Positions 8,509 to 17,619 of a stretch of 64,000 bases of DNA are shown here, one piece after another. Source of the DNA: JAGOBP01 sp964550855. Its GTDB lineage: Bacteria; Chloroflexota; Anaerolineae; Fen-1058. The position numbers and the translations under genes were made by a program. The stretch's first letter is position 1; each line of letters starts with the position of its first letter. Where the stretch lies: NCBI GenBank assembly GCA_964550855.1, contig CAZKBQ010000003.1, positions 62,001-126,000 on the forward strand, given 5' to 3'. The notes under the pieces were generated by a model that searched no databases, had not been told where the DNA came from, and saw only the letters and a list, made by a program, of their open reading frames with translations.

Positions 8509-9516
8509 ATGTTCTACATCCTGCACGGTGATAACGAACTGGAGCGCAGCGAGCAAATCGCCGACTTCAAACGCAAAATCGGCGACGAGTCTGTGCGCGA
8601 TCTCAATGTAACCGTGCTGGATGGGCGCAAGGTGACGTTGGGCGAATTGCAGCACGCCGCCGATGCCATGCCCTTTCTGGCCGACAAACGGCTGGTCGTC
8701 GTGGAAGGACTGCTGACCCGATTAACCGCCCGCCGGGGCAAGTCCGATGAAGCCGAGGATGCCCCATCGGGCGCCGCCAAAGATTATCTGGCCGCTCTGC
8801 TGACCTATCTGCCGCGCTTATCCGAATCCACGCGACTGGTCTTTGTCGAAGCGCAGCCGTTGAAAGAAACGCATCCCATTATGAAATTGGCCCGGCAGCA
8901 GGGCGGCAAGACGGTGCTTGAGTTTAAACAGCCCGCAGCCGATGAGCTGCCCCGCTGGATTGCGTCGCGCGCCCGGGGGCACGGCGGCGCCATCGAGCCG
9001 CGCGCGGCTGGGCTGTTGAGTCAGCTCATCGGCGGCGATCTGCGCCGGCTCGATCAGGAGCTGATCAAGCTCATCACTTACGTGGACGCGCAGCGGCCCA
9101 TTACGGCGAAAGACGTGGCGCAGCTGGTGGCCGACGCCGGCCAGAGCAGCGTCTTCGACATGGTGGATGCGTTGGGCAAGCGCGACGGTCGGACGGCCGC
9201 GCGCGAGCTGCATCGGCTGCTCGATCGAGGGGAGAACCCGCTGGGGCTGCTGGCGATGATCGTGCGGCAATTCCGGCTGCTGATCCAGGTGAAGGAGATG
9301 CAGGGGCGCGGCGCACCGCCCGATCAGATCGCGAAAGACCTGAACATGCACCCCTTCGTGGCAAGGAAGATCGGCGAGCAGGCGCGCGTGTTCCGTGACT
9401 TGGAACAGCTGGAGCAGACTTATCGTCGTCTGCTGGACATCGACGTGGAGATCAAGACCGGTCAGACGCCGGACGTGCTGGCGCTCGACTTGCTGGTGGC
9501 GGGGCTGGCCGCCTGA
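8509..9516 (+). CDS. holA: DNA polymerase III delta subunit
   Basis: HolA is the clamp-loader subunit that opens the sliding clamp. The 335-residue length fits. The N-terminus MFYILHGDNELERSEQI is the usual HolA start, followed by the AAA+-like domains without a functional Walker A motif. The C-terminal domain contains QSSVFDMVDALGKRD and ENPLGLLAMIVRQFRLL, both typical of the family. The ATG at 8509 has no strong Shine-Dalgarno. It lies 50 bp after the DUF6391 gene and converges on the transporter at 9595. Confidence 0.93.
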   Translation: MFYILHGDNELERSEQIADFKRKIGDESVRDLNVTVLDGRKVTLGELQHAADAMPFLADKRLVVVEGLLTRLTARRGKSDEAEDAPSGAAKDYLAALLTYLPRLSESTRLVFVEAQPLKETHPIMKLARQQGGKTVLEFKQPAADELPRWIASRARGHGGAIEPRAAGLLSQLIGGDLRRLDQELIKLITYVDAQRPITAKDVAQLVADAGQSSVFDMVDALGKRDGRTAARELHRLLDRGENPLGLLAMIVRQFRLLIQVKEMQGRGAPPDQIAKDLNMHPFVARKIGEQARVFRDLEQLEQTYRRLLDIDVEIKTGQTPDVLALDLLVAGLAA

Positions 9517-9542
9517 CGCGAGACGCATTCTGCCGCCCCGTC

Positions 9543-9567
9543 GCCAAACTTTGACACGCACTCCGCG
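9543..9567. repeat. Short dispersed repeat fragment
   Basis: CCAAACTTTGACACGCACTC and the bases after it nearly match 1279-1305 inside dispersed repeat copy 1. It lies in the 78-bp convergent gap between holA and the transporter gene. Confidence 0.45.
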
Positions 9568-9594
9568 AGAAATCGGGCTAAAGTCTGAGCCGCG

Positions 9595-11430
9595 CTAGCG
9601 GCGCAGGTGATAGGGCACATCGATGATGACGCGTTGAAAGCCCATTTGCCGCCGCTGAAAGAGCAGGGCGTTGCGGATCAACCAGCTGGTCTGGTTGTGC
9701 AACAGGCCGTGCCACCATTTGGCCGGCACGAAGTCGGGCAGCACGACGACAGCCTGCTGGCCGTCATTGTGCTCCAGATCGGTCTGATCCAGATAGTCCA
9801 GCAATGGCCCGATGATGCTGCGGTAAGGCGAGGGCAGGATGACCAGTGGCACATCCGGCCACCACGCCAGCCATTTTTCGCGCACGGACGCGCCGCTGCC
9901 CGGCTGAAGTTCGATATACACGCCGGTGACTTCCGACGTGATGGAGCGCGCGAAGTTCACTGCCTCCACAATACCGCGGTGCACGCCCGAGATGGGCACC
10001 ACCACGCGCGGGACGGGGAGCGGCTTGAGTGACGGCGGCAGACCCTGCAGCGACAGCTGCGCGCCGACCTGCTGGTAGTGATGGCGAATCCGATACAGGA
10101 GGATCACGCCGGTCGGGATGAGCATGATGGTCAGCCAGGCGCCTTCGGCAAATTTGCTGATGGCGATGATGATCAGGGCGGCGCCGGTCACCAGCGCGCC
10201 GAAGCCGTTGATGAGCGCCTTGATCAGCCAGCGCGCGCCGCGCGCACGCCGCCAGTGAATGACCATGCCGGCCTGAGACAGCGTGAACGCCAGAAACGCG
10301 CCGATGGCAAAGAGCGGCACCAGTGCGTGCGAATCGCCGTTGAAGATCACGATCAACCCGCCGGCAGCCAGGGCCAGCGCGATGATGCCGTTGGCGAATA
10401 CCAGCCGTTCGCCCAGGCTGGTGAGCTGACGCGGCAGAAACCCTTCCTGCGCCAGCAGCGCGGCCACGCGCGGAAATCCGGCAAAACTCGTATTGGCGGC
10501 CACCGCCAGAATCAGCAGGGTGCTGACTTGCACCAGCAGATAGGGCGCGCCGCTGCCCAGCACATGCCGCGCCAGCGCGGAAAGGATGGTTTCCTGCGGC
10601 CCGGCGATGACGCCATAGGCCTGCGTCAGCGTGAGGCTGCCCACGAACAGCAGACCCATCAGCACCGCCATAACCAGCAGAGTGCGGCTGGCATTCTGTG
10701 CCTCGGGCGGTTTGAAGACCGGGACGCCGTTGCTGATGGCTTCGATCCCCGTCAGGGCGGTGCAACCGGCGGCAAAGGTATGCAGGATCACAAATGTGGT
10801 CAGCGTTTGCACGGGCGGCGGTGCGGTGCCGGCGACGCCCGGCCCGACCGTCAGCAGCCTGATCACGCCCACTATCAGCAGCCCAAAGAAGGCCAGCAAA
10901 AACAAATATACCGGTACGGCCAGCAACGAACCGGTTTCCTGCAGGCCGCGCAAGTTGATCAGCGTGATCAGCACCAGCAGCGCCAGCGCCAGTTCCACCC
11001 GAATGGGCCACAACGCGGGAAAGGCCGAGGCGATGGCGGCCACGCCGGCCGTGAGGCTGACGGCGGCGTTGAGGAAATAGTCGATCATCAGCGCGGTGGC
11101 AGCCACCAGACCGGCGGGCGTGCCCAGGTTCTCGCGCGCCACGATGTACGAGCCGCCGCCCGACGGATAGCCGTGGATGGTCTGATAGTAGGACACGGCC
11201 ACGATCGTGAGCAAGGTCGCGATCGCCAGCCCGATCGGCACGGCCAGCGCCAGCCCGGCGCTGCCGGCCACGATCAACCCTAAGTAGATCTCTTGATTGG
11301 CGTAGGCAATGGACGAGAGCGCATCCGGGGAAAAGGCGGCCAGCGCCTGGAATTTGCTGAGGCGGCGGCCTTCAAGCTGCTGGGTGGGGAGAGGTGAACC
11401 AATGATCAGATGTCTGACTTTGTCCAGCAT
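9595..11430 (-). CDS. KimA-like potassium importer (KUP/APC superfamily)
   Basis: The 611-residue protein has about 12 membrane helices (residues 30-450) and a cytoplasmic C-terminal domain. The N-terminus (KFQALAAFSPDALSSIAYANQE), GYPSGGGSYIVARENLG and SGCTALTGIEAISN-like segments follow KimA (YdaO) of Bacillus subtilis, an H+-coupled K+ importer of 607 residues. The end, WHGLLHNQTSW...VPYHLRR, also fits that architecture. An amino-acid permease is the alternative, but the soluble tail and length favour KimA. No ydaO-type c-di-AMP riboswitch fits in the 59-bp gap after leuS. Confidence 0.8.
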   Translation of the reverse strand: MLDKVRHLIIGSPLPTQQLEGRRLSKFQALAAFSPDALSSIAYANQEIYLGLIVAGSAGLALAVPIGLAIATLLTIVAVSYYQTIHGYPSGGGSYIVARENLGTPAGLVAATALMIDYFLNAAVSLTAGVAAIASAFPALWPIRVELALALLVLITLINLRGLQETGSLLAVPVYLFLLAFFGLLIVGVIRLLTVGPGVAGTAPPPVQTLTTFVILHTFAAGCTALTGIEAISNGVPVFKPPEAQNASRTLLVMAVLMGLLFVGSLTLTQAYGVIAGPQETILSALARHVLGSGAPYLLVQVSTLLILAVAANTSFAGFPRVAALLAQEGFLPRQLTSLGERLVFANGIIALALAAGGLIVIFNGDSHALVPLFAIGAFLAFTLSQAGMVIHWRRARGARWLIKALINGFGALVTGAALIIIAISKFAEGAWLTIMLIPTGVILLYRIRHHYQQVGAQLSLQGLPPSLKPLPVPRVVVPISGVHRGIVEAVNFARSITSEVTGVYIELQPGSGASVREKWLAWWPDVPLVILPSPYRSIIGPLLDYLDQTDLEHNDGQQAVVVLPDFVPAKWWHGLLHNQTSWLIRNALLFQRRQMGFQRVIIDVPYHLRR

Positions 11431-11489
11431 AGTGTCGGGACAAGACTGTCTCTTTCCTCCAGTGGTTCAGATTCAATCAGCCGGCAGAC

Positions 11490-13931
11490 TCATCTGGCGA
11501 CGATGTTCAGCAGGCGGCCCGGCGCGTAGATGATCCTGACAACGGCCTTGTTTTCAAGGTGTTTTTGCACCACGGCGGCGGCCAGCGCGGCGCGGGTGAC
11601 TTCGTCTTCATCGGCGGCCGCGGGCACTTCGAGGCGGGCGCGCAGCCGGCCGTTGATCTGCACGGCAATCACGACGGTTTCAGCGGCGACGAGCGCGGGA
11701 TCGTAGCGCGGCCACGCCTGCTGGTGCACGCTGAACGACCCGCCCAGCTGCGCCCACAACTCCTCGGCCAGGAACGGCGCAAACGGCGCCAGCGCCAGTA
11801 CATATTGCCGCGCGATGTCGTTGTGCGCGGCCGCTGTCAGGCGGCACTCGCGCAGCGTGTTCAGCGCTTCCATCAACGCCGCGATGGACGTGTTGAAGCC
11901 CAGCGCGGGCAGATCATCGGCGACGCGCTTGAGGGCGCGATGTACTGCGCGCCGCGCCGCCACGGTGTCATCTGGCTGCGGCGTTTCGCTCAACGCGGGC
12001 TCGGTGATCCACTCCCACACGCGGCGATAGAAGCGCACCACGCCGCTGATGGCGGCATCGCGCCAGTCGCCGCCGTCCACGTATGACCCCATAAACAGCA
12101 CATGCCCGCGCACCACGTCCGAACCGTATTGCCTCACATAGTCATCGGGGTTGACCACGTTGCCGCGGCTTTTGCTCATCTTCGCGCCGTCGCGCGTGAT
12201 CCAGCCGTGCAGGCGCAGCTGCTTGAACGGTTCCGCGCTTGAACCGGCGGGCAAATGGCCGTGATCGCGCAGTGCCTTCCACAGGAAGCGCACGTACAAA
12301 TGATGCAGCGTCGAATGTTCGACGCCGCCCATGTAGTGATCGACAGGCAGCCACTTCAGCACGCGCGCGTCGTCCCAGGCCCGATCGTCATGCTCGGTCG
12401 AGAGATAGCGGATGAAATACCAGGCCGAATCGAGGAAGTTGTCGCTGACGTCGGTCTCGCGCCGTGCCGCGCCGCCGCATACGGGACAGGTCGTATTCAC
12501 AAATTCCGGGATCGACGCCAGCGGCGATTGACCCGTGCCGGTGGGGCGGAAGTTATCGGTCAGCGGCAGGCGCACCGGCAGTTGATCGTCGGGCACGGGC
12601 AGCCAGCCGTGCGTGTCACAGTGGATCATCGGGATGGGCGGCCCCCAGTAACGCTGCCGCGAGATCAACCAGTCGCGCAGCCGATAGCGCACGGCGCGCT
12701 GGCCCAACCCCGATTGTTCCAGCCACCCGATCGTTTTCTCCACAGCCTCGTCGGCGGGTGTGCCGTCCAGCGGGCCGGAGTTGATCAGCACGCCGGCGTG
12801 CGGCCAGGCTTCCGTCATCGCCGCCGGATCGAGCGGTTGATCGATCGGCTGCACCACGATCCGGATCGGCAGATCGAACTTGCGTGCAAATTCAAAGTCG
12901 CGTTGATCGTGCGCGGGTACGGCCATGATCGCGCCGCTGCCATAGGTCATCAACACGTAGTCGGCGATCCAGACGGGGATATGCTCGCCGTTGACTGGAT
13001 TGATCGCATACGTCCCGGTGAAGACGCCGGTCTTCTCGCGCGACAGGTCCTGCCGCGCGACCTCGCTTTCGCGCTGTGTCTGTGCCACGTAGGCCTCAAC
13101 GTCGGCTTGGCGATCGGGCGTGGTGATTGCCGCGACGAGCGGATGTTCCGGCGCGAGCACCATGAACGTGGCCCCCCACAGCGTGTCCGGTCGGGTGGTG
13201 TAGATCTCGATCGGGTGGCCGCCGGTCGTGTGAAAGATCACCACCGCGCCCTCGCTCCTACCGATCCAGTTGCGCTGCAGCGTTTTCGTCGTCTCTGTGA
13301 AATCGGCGCCGGTGTGATCGAGCAGCGGCTCGGCGTAGGCGGTGATGCGGAAGAACCACTGCGCCAGCTCGCGCTTGGTGACTTCTGTGCCGCAGCGCTC
13401 GCACTTGCCGTCGATGACCTGCTCGTCGGCCAGCACGGTCAGGTCTTTGGGGCACCAGTTGACCCACGATTTGGCGCGATAGGCCAGACCGGCTTTGAAG
13501 AGCTGGATGAAGATCCACTGTGTCCACTTGTAATAGCGCGGATCGGTGGTGTCCACTTCGCGCGACCAGTCGAAGGCGGCGCCCATGCGCTTGAGCTGCT
13601 CTTCGCGGAAGCGCGCGATGTTGCGCGGCATGACGACGGCGGGATTCTGGCCGATCTTCAGCGCATAGTTCTCGCCGTGGATGCCAAAGGCGTCGAAGCC
13701 CATGGGCTGGAACACGTCGAAGCCGTTCATGCGCTGGAAGCGGCCATAGGTGTCCGCGCCGGAGTACGAATAGAAGTGGCCGACGTGCAGACCTTCGCCC
13801 GAGGGGTACGGAAACTCCATCAGGTTATAGAAGGGGCGCGCCGCCCGATCGAGATCGGTGCGATACAGTTCGACTTCGCTCCAGCGCTTCAGCCACTTCG
13901 CTTCCAGCTCGTGCGGGTTGTACGGCGGCAT
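11490..13931 (-). CDS. leuS: Leucyl-tRNA synthetase 1
   Basis: The enzyme charges tRNA-Leu with leucine. The 813-residue protein has the class I signatures HVGH (about residue 49) and KMSKS (about residue 585), the editing-domain motifs TTRPDTLWGATFMV and VPAHDQRDFEF with the conserved Asp, and zinc-type cysteines (CGGAA region). The start at 13931 gives MPPYNPHELEAKW, the normal LeuRS N-terminus; an upstream in-frame codon at 13985 would add unrelated residues. It diverges from LeuRS 2 (18364-21426), for example in GFDAFGIHGENYALK. It has its own promoter with an overlapping palindrome and no T-box. Confidence 0.95.
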   Translation of the reverse strand: MPPYNPHELEAKWLKRWSEVELYRTDLDRAARPFYNLMEFPYPSGEGLHVGHFYSYSGADTYGRFQRMNGFDVFQPMGFDAFGIHGENYALKIGQNPAVVMPRNIARFREEQLKRMGAAFDWSREVDTTDPRYYKWTQWIFIQLFKAGLAYRAKSWVNWCPKDLTVLADEQVIDGKCERCGTEVTKRELAQWFFRITAYAEPLLDHTGADFTETTKTLQRNWIGRSEGAVVIFHTTGGHPIEIYTTRPDTLWGATFMVLAPEHPLVAAITTPDRQADVEAYVAQTQRESEVARQDLSREKTGVFTGTYAINPVNGEHIPVWIADYVLMTYGSGAIMAVPAHDQRDFEFARKFDLPIRIVVQPIDQPLDPAAMTEAWPHAGVLINSGPLDGTPADEAVEKTIGWLEQSGLGQRAVRYRLRDWLISRQRYWGPPIPMIHCDTHGWLPVPDDQLPVRLPLTDNFRPTGTGQSPLASIPEFVNTTCPVCGGAARRETDVSDNFLDSAWYFIRYLSTEHDDRAWDDARVLKWLPVDHYMGGVEHSTLHHLYVRFLWKALRDHGHLPAGSSAEPFKQLRLHGWITRDGAKMSKSRGNVVNPDDYVRQYGSDVVRGHVLFMGSYVDGGDWRDAAISGVVRFYRRVWEWITEPALSETPQPDDTVAARRAVHRALKRVADDLPALGFNTSIAALMEALNTLRECRLTAAAHNDIARQYVLALAPFAPFLAEELWAQLGGSFSVHQQAWPRYDPALVAAETVVIAVQINGRLRARLEVPAAADEDEVTRAALAAAVVQKHLENKAVVRIIYAPGRLLNIVAR

Positions 13932-13950
13932 GCTCCCCCCTGAAATGAGA

Positions 13951-13989
13951 AATGCGTATTGGGCCGGTAAAGGCGCAATACGCATTATA
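13951..13989 (-). promoter_or_regulatory. Promoter and palindrome upstream of leuS 1
   Basis: On the minus strand TATAAT (13984-13989) overlaps the first arm of an 11-bp inverted repeat, CAATACGCATT (13976-13986) with AATGCGTATTG (13951-13961). The repeat could be an operator or an mRNA hairpin in the short leader. The -35 region is weak. Confidence 0.5.
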
Positions 13990-14011
13990 CTCTTGGACGC
14001 GGTGGAGCGCG

Positions 14012-14935
14012 TTATTCGCTGTCGATGATGCTGATGGAGCCGATGCCGGCTTTGATGCGCAGCGTGATGGCGTTGTCGGCGTTGCCAAAGCCGTCGGTTT
14101 CGTACACGTCGCCGCCCAGCGCCTTGAGGCGCCCGCCGGGGTTGAACGAGCCGATGCCGGTGTCGATCTCGACGCGCAGCGCCATGCGGCCCGGCAGCCG
14201 GATGCGCACCGTGCCCACGCCGCCGTCGATGTTGAGCGTGAAGCGCCCCTGGGCCGGCAAAGTCAAATCGGTGGTGCCGACGCCCGCATTGATGCGCCCG
14301 CCGGTGATGGTGAGCTTGCTCAGATCGAGTGTGGATTGCCCGACGCCCATCTCGAAGTTCACGTCATACGCGGCCGCGGGATTCAGCGCCACGTCCCAGC
14401 GTTCCTGCGACGCGCCGCCGAACGGCATGACGATGGATACGCTGCTGCTGTTGAGGCGCACGTTGGCTTGCGAGCCGGCATCGCTGGCGTCAAACGTCAG
14501 GTCGCCGTAGTGGGCGATGGTGCCGGCGATCAGCGACGCGGAGTCGCTCAACGCGCGCAGTGTATTGGTGCCGGTGGAGAAATTGATCGAGATGTTGGCC
14601 GAGCGGATGTCCTTCAACGGGTAATCGATGGTGGTGGTCTTCAACTCGCCGCCGCCCGCGTTGAAGTTGAAGCCGGGCAGGGCGGGCCGCGCGATCAGAA
14701 TCCACAGCACGCCGCCCACCACGGCCAGCCCCAGCAGAGCGCTGACGATGGCGCCGGTGGTGCCGCTGCGCGCCAGCAGAATCTCCAGCCCCAGCGCGAT
14801 GAGCAGCACCGGCCACAGCTGCCAGATGACTGACCAGGGATTGCCGGTGATGACGCCCAGATTGCTGAGCAGGAAGATGACGCCGACGCCAATCAAGATG
14901 ATCGGCCAGAAGAGACGTGGGCCTGAATGGTACAT
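14012..14935 (-). CDS. LiaI/LiaF-like membrane protein, copy 1
   Basis: This 307-residue protein has an N-terminal block of four short hydrophobic segments (PRLFWPIILIGVGVIFLLSNLG...) matching the LiaI/LiaF transmembrane region (DUF5668), then a C-terminal beta-rich toastrack domain with Gly-rich repeats (GVGTTDLTL, GVGTVRIRL, GIGSFN). LiaF-type proteins sense or restrain cell-envelope stress signalling in Firmicutes; the role here is unproven, and no LiaRS pair lies nearby. I chose the ATG at 14935 because AAAGGAG lies 6 nt upstream; the frame runs further back into a repeat array. Its neighbour at 15076 is a paralogue. Confidence 0.8.
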   Translation of the reverse strand: MYHSGPRLFWPIILIGVGVIFLLSNLGVITGNPWSVIWQLWPVLLIALGLEILLARSGTTGAIVSALLGLAVVGGVLWILIARPALPGFNFNAGGGELKTTTIDYPLKDIRSANISINFSTGTNTLRALSDSASLIAGTIAHYGDLTFDASDAGSQANVRLNSSSVSIVMPFGGASQERWDVALNPAAAYDVNFEMGVGQSTLDLSKLTITGGRINAGVGTTDLTLPAQGRFTLNIDGGVGTVRIRLPGRMALRVEIDTGIGSFNPGGRLKALGGDVYETDGFGNADNAITLRIKAGIGSISIIDSE

Positions 14936-14947
14936 GATGACTCCTTT

Positions 14948-15072
14948 GAGTAATGCGCAATGCGTAACGAGTAATGCGTAACGAGTAACGAGTAAGGAGT
15001 GATGAATCACAGCGAGGGCGGGCTGGCCGGTGAGTGCCGCGCGCCGCTTACTCGTTACGCATTACCCATTAG
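14948..15072. repeat. Heptamer-repeat array with inverted second arm
   Basis: Nine consecutive 7-nt units (14948-15010) of the GCGTAAC / GAGTAAT / GAGTAAC type are followed by 37 bp of other sequence and then three to four units in the opposite orientation (15048-15072). An 18-nt stretch at 14971-14988 is perfectly inverted at 15048-15065, so transcribed RNA could form a long hairpin between the two LiaF-like genes. Confidence 0.85.
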
Positions 15073-15075
15073 TAT

Positions 15076-16020
15076 TTATTCGCCGTCGATGATGTTGACG
15101 CTGCCCGAGCCGCCGTCGATGATCAGTGTGATCTGATTGGCTGCCGAGCGGAAGTCGGCGGTTTCGTACACGCCGTCGCGGTTCCGATCACCGCTGATGA
15201 GCTGCAGCCGCGGAGCGGGGTTGAGGCCGCCGCTGCCGCGCTCGTATTCCACGCGCACGCCGGCGCTGCGCGGCACGCGCAGGCTGACGCCGCCCGAACC
15301 GCTTTCAATGGTCAGCCGGTAATTGCCGGCCGGCAGGCGCACATTGGCCCCACCCGAACCGACATTCAAGCGGCCGCCGCTCAACGTAAACCGGCCCAGA
15401 TCGATGTCATTGCTGCCTGATCCAAAATCGAGATTCATATTATACGTGGGACGGGTGTTCAAGCCAATATCCCAGCGCTGTTCGCCAGTCATGAGGCCGA
15501 AGAACAGGCCTTCAAAGCGCGAGTCGAGGTTGACGCTGGCGCGGCCGTTGGAACTGCTGGCATTGAAGACGAGGTCGCCGTAGTAGTTGATCGTGCCGTC
15601 GATCAGCTGGTCGGAATCGCCCAGCGCATACAGGCGGTTGACGCCGCTGCCAAAGTCGATGGTGATGTCGGCGCTGTCGATGCCGTTGACCGGCATCCGC
15701 ACCTGCCGGGTCTGCAGCGCCGCGTTGCCAAAGTTGACGCCCAGCGCGGGCAGATTGGGCTGCGCGATCAACAGCGCGATGAGGCCGACGATCAGCCCCA
15801 CACCCAGCAGCGCGCCGATGAGCCCGCCCAGCAGCGAGCGCCGCCCGAACAGGATGTCTAGCCCGATCACGATGAGGATGACGGGCCACAGGTTCAAGAT
15901 GATGGGCCACGGGTTGCCGGTGATCACGCCCAGGTTGGCCAGCAGCAGAATGACGCCTGCGCCGATCAGGACGATGGGCCAGAATAGATCGGGGCCGCGC
16001 CGCGGGGATTGAGTGGTCAT
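15076..16020 (-). CDS. LiaI/LiaF-like membrane protein, copy 2
   Basis: The 314-residue protein shares its layout and much sequence with the neighbour at 14012: FWPIVLIGAGVILLLANLGVITGNPWPI at the N-terminus, four short hydrophobic segments to about residue 90, then a repetitive beta domain (GSGSNDIDL, GSGGANVRL, GSGGVSLRV, GSGSVNII). This is the LiaF/DUF4097 toastrack type. A tandem duplication is the simplest origin. The ATG has AAAGGAG 4 nt upstream, and a good promoter lies at 16062-16090. It probably sits in the cytoplasmic membrane. Confidence 0.82.
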   Translation of the reverse strand: MTTQSPRRGPDLFWPIVLIGAGVILLLANLGVITGNPWPIILNLWPVILIVIGLDILFGRRSLLGGLIGALLGVGLIVGLIALLIAQPNLPALGVNFGNAALQTRQVRMPVNGIDSADITIDFGSGVNRLYALGDSDQLIDGTINYYGDLVFNASSSNGRASVNLDSRFEGLFFGLMTGEQRWDIGLNTRPTYNMNLDFGSGSNDIDLGRFTLSGGRLNVGSGGANVRLPAGNYRLTIESGSGGVSLRVPRSAGVRVEYERGSGGLNPAPRLQLISGDRNRDGVYETADFRSAANQITLIIDGGSGSVNIIDGE

Positions 16021-16061
16021 GGTGCTCCTTTATTGATCAAGGTTCTCGATTGGCACACTTG

Positions 16062-16090
16062 ATTCTAAAGGCACGGCGTGCGTCTGTCAT
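16062..16090 (-). promoter_or_regulatory. Promoter of the LiaF-like gene pair
   Basis: On the minus strand ATGACA (16085-16090), 17 bp, TAGAAT (16062-16067). It lies 41 bp upstream of the ATG at 16020. Confidence 0.65.
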
Positions 16091-16146
16091 GCGGCAGCCG
16101 ATGGAAACCTTGACTCCGCCTTTAGTCGTAGTTGCCGAACGGGCAG

Positions 16147-16180
16147 AAAAAACCCGATCGGCTGTACCGGCCGATCGGGT
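16147..16180 (-). terminator. Intrinsic terminator of the NHL-repeat gene
   Basis: An 11-bp stem (ACCCGATCGGC with its complement, 16152-16162 and 16170-16180) has a 7-nt loop. On the minus strand it is followed by six T residues. It lies 26 bp after the stop codon at 16206. Confidence 0.85.
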
Positions 16181-16205
16181 GGGGGAGGATGCGCACGCGA
16201 GTGAA

Positions 16206-17450
16206 CTAACGGGCCGTCAACTGGTATTTGAGCACTTTGGCCTGATTGGTCACGAGATAGATGTAGCCGTCCCGATCGACCGCCAGGCCCGTCGGCGCGC
16301 CTTTCTGGTAGTCGATCGGCAGGCGGCCCAGATAACGACCGCCGCTGTCGAACTGATCGATGCCGCCGGTATGGCCCACGTACAGCCGGCTCTGCCCGTC
16401 CACCGCGATCTTGTCCGGGCTGTTGAACTGGCCCGGCTCGCGGCCGGCCTGTCCGAAGCGATCGACAAACTGGCCTTGTTTGTCGTACAGATAGACTTGA
16501 TTGCCGAAGCTGCTGACGATGGCGATATTGCCCAGGCCGTCCACGGCCACGTCCAGATTCATGGCCGCGTCTTTCTTGTTAACGTTGGTCACAATGTTGT
16601 CCCAGCGCTGCAGTTGTTTGCCGTCGGCGGTCAACTTGATCAACGCATTGTCGCTGGCGGTGGTGTGCAGCGCGTAGAGCGTGTTGGTGGCGTCCACCGT
16701 CAGTTCGTCATACAGCGTGTCGGGAAATTTGCCCGCAAACGTCGCCAGCAGCTCGCCGGTCTTCGTGTCGTATTTCAAAATATCGCCGCCGCGTGAGACA
16801 TACAGGTTGCCCTTGAGATCGGCCGCCAGGCCGCGAATCAGCGTGCTGTCATTGCGGTCGGCCGGCACCTGGATCAGCGTCATGAACTTGCCGCCCGGAT
16901 CAAATTGCTGCACGCGGCCGTCCTGATAATCAGCCGTCCAAATGTTGCCGTCGGCGTCCAGGGCGATGTAGCGCGGATCGTCCATGAGGCCGGGGCCGGT
17001 GCCCTTGCCGCCGAATTCCAGCACGATCGACGCGAAAGCCGGCGTGGGCTTGGGCGCGTCGGGATTCGTCTTCTGGCCGGGCAGTTCCACATTGACGCCG
17101 GACTGTTCCAGGCTCTGCTGGACACTCTCTTGCACGATGGTCACGCTGGACGTGATGGTGGTGGTGGCGGCAAACAGCGAATAGCCCACGATGCCCAGCG
17201 TAAAGACCAGCACCACCACCGTGATGATGCAGCCGACGCGGCGCCCGCTCTGCGACATCTGCCGGGCATAATCGGTGTAGGCCGTGGTGTCGACCTGCTG
17301 AATGACGACCTGCGGCTTCTGCGGGCGGTACTCAGCCGGAATGGGCACGAGCGTGCCGCAGTAGCGGCACTGCACCGACGGCGCATCGACGACCTCGACA
17401 GTGGCGCCGCACGACGGGCATTTGATCAGCTGGGGCGGGGTGGCGGACAT
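16206..17450 (-). CDS. Zinc-ribbon, single-pass membrane protein with NHL-type beta-propeller
   Basis: The 414-residue protein has an N-terminal zinc ribbon (CPSCGA...CRYCGT, residues 11-32), a membrane segment near residues 75-95, and a C-terminal six-bladed NHL-like propeller from about residue 135. Its blades show patterns such as RYIALDADGNIWTADYQDGRVQQFD and IAVDGQSRLYVGHTGGIDQFD. The propeller is probably outside the cell and may bind proteins or polysaccharides. I know of no characterised homologue. It has its own strong terminator, so it is likely monocistronic. Confidence 0.8.
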   Translation of the reverse strand: MSATPPQLIKCPSCGATVEVVDAPSVQCRYCGTLVPIPAEYRPQKPQVVIQQVDTTAYTDYARQMSQSGRRVGCIITVVVLVFTLGIVGYSLFAATTTITSSVTIVQESVQQSLEQSGVNVELPGQKTNPDAPKPTPAFASIVLEFGGKGTGPGLMDDPRYIALDADGNIWTADYQDGRVQQFDPGGKFMTLIQVPADRNDSTLIRGLAADLKGNLYVSRGGDILKYDTKTGELLATFAGKFPDTLYDELTVDATNTLYALHTTASDNALIKLTADGKQLQRWDNIVTNVNKKDAAMNLDVAVDGLGNIAIVSSFGNQVYLYDKQGQFVDRFGQAGREPGQFNSPDKIAVDGQSRLYVGHTGGIDQFDSGGRYLGRLPIDYQKGAPTGLAVDRDGYIYLVTNQAKVLKYQLTAR

Positions 17451-17562
17451 GCACTTATCTCCTCACAAGGCTGACGGTATTTTACCTCGATCATTACGGT
17501 TGAACAGTGATCCGCGCAGAAAAACACAGTTTTCTTACCAGCGCGCCGATTATGAAAAATAA

Positions 17563-17584
17563 GCCTGCCCGGTGGTGGGCAGGC
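17563..17584 (-). terminator. Intrinsic terminator of the 17620 gene
   Basis: GCCTGCCC (17563-17570) pairs with GGGCAGGC (17577-17584) over a 6-nt loop. On the minus strand TTATTTTT follows. Confidence 0.8.
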
Positions 17585-17619
17585 CCGATAGGCTGGTGGC
17601 GACGATCGAGCGCCGCCTC

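Noticed and set aside
11431..11489. c-di-AMP (ydaO) riboswitch for the KimA-like gene
   Set aside because: The gap is only 59 bp, too short for that riboswitch, and no conserved motif is visible.
12255..13943. Long open frame of 562 codons opposite leuS 1
   Set aside because: It is the antisense shadow of a GC-rich gene: no Shine-Dalgarno, His/Arg/Gln-rich composition, and the minus strand holds a clear LeuRS.
14948..15072. CRISPR-like array
   Set aside because: The units are 7 nt and contiguous, with no spacers, no 25-40-nt repeats and no cas genes.
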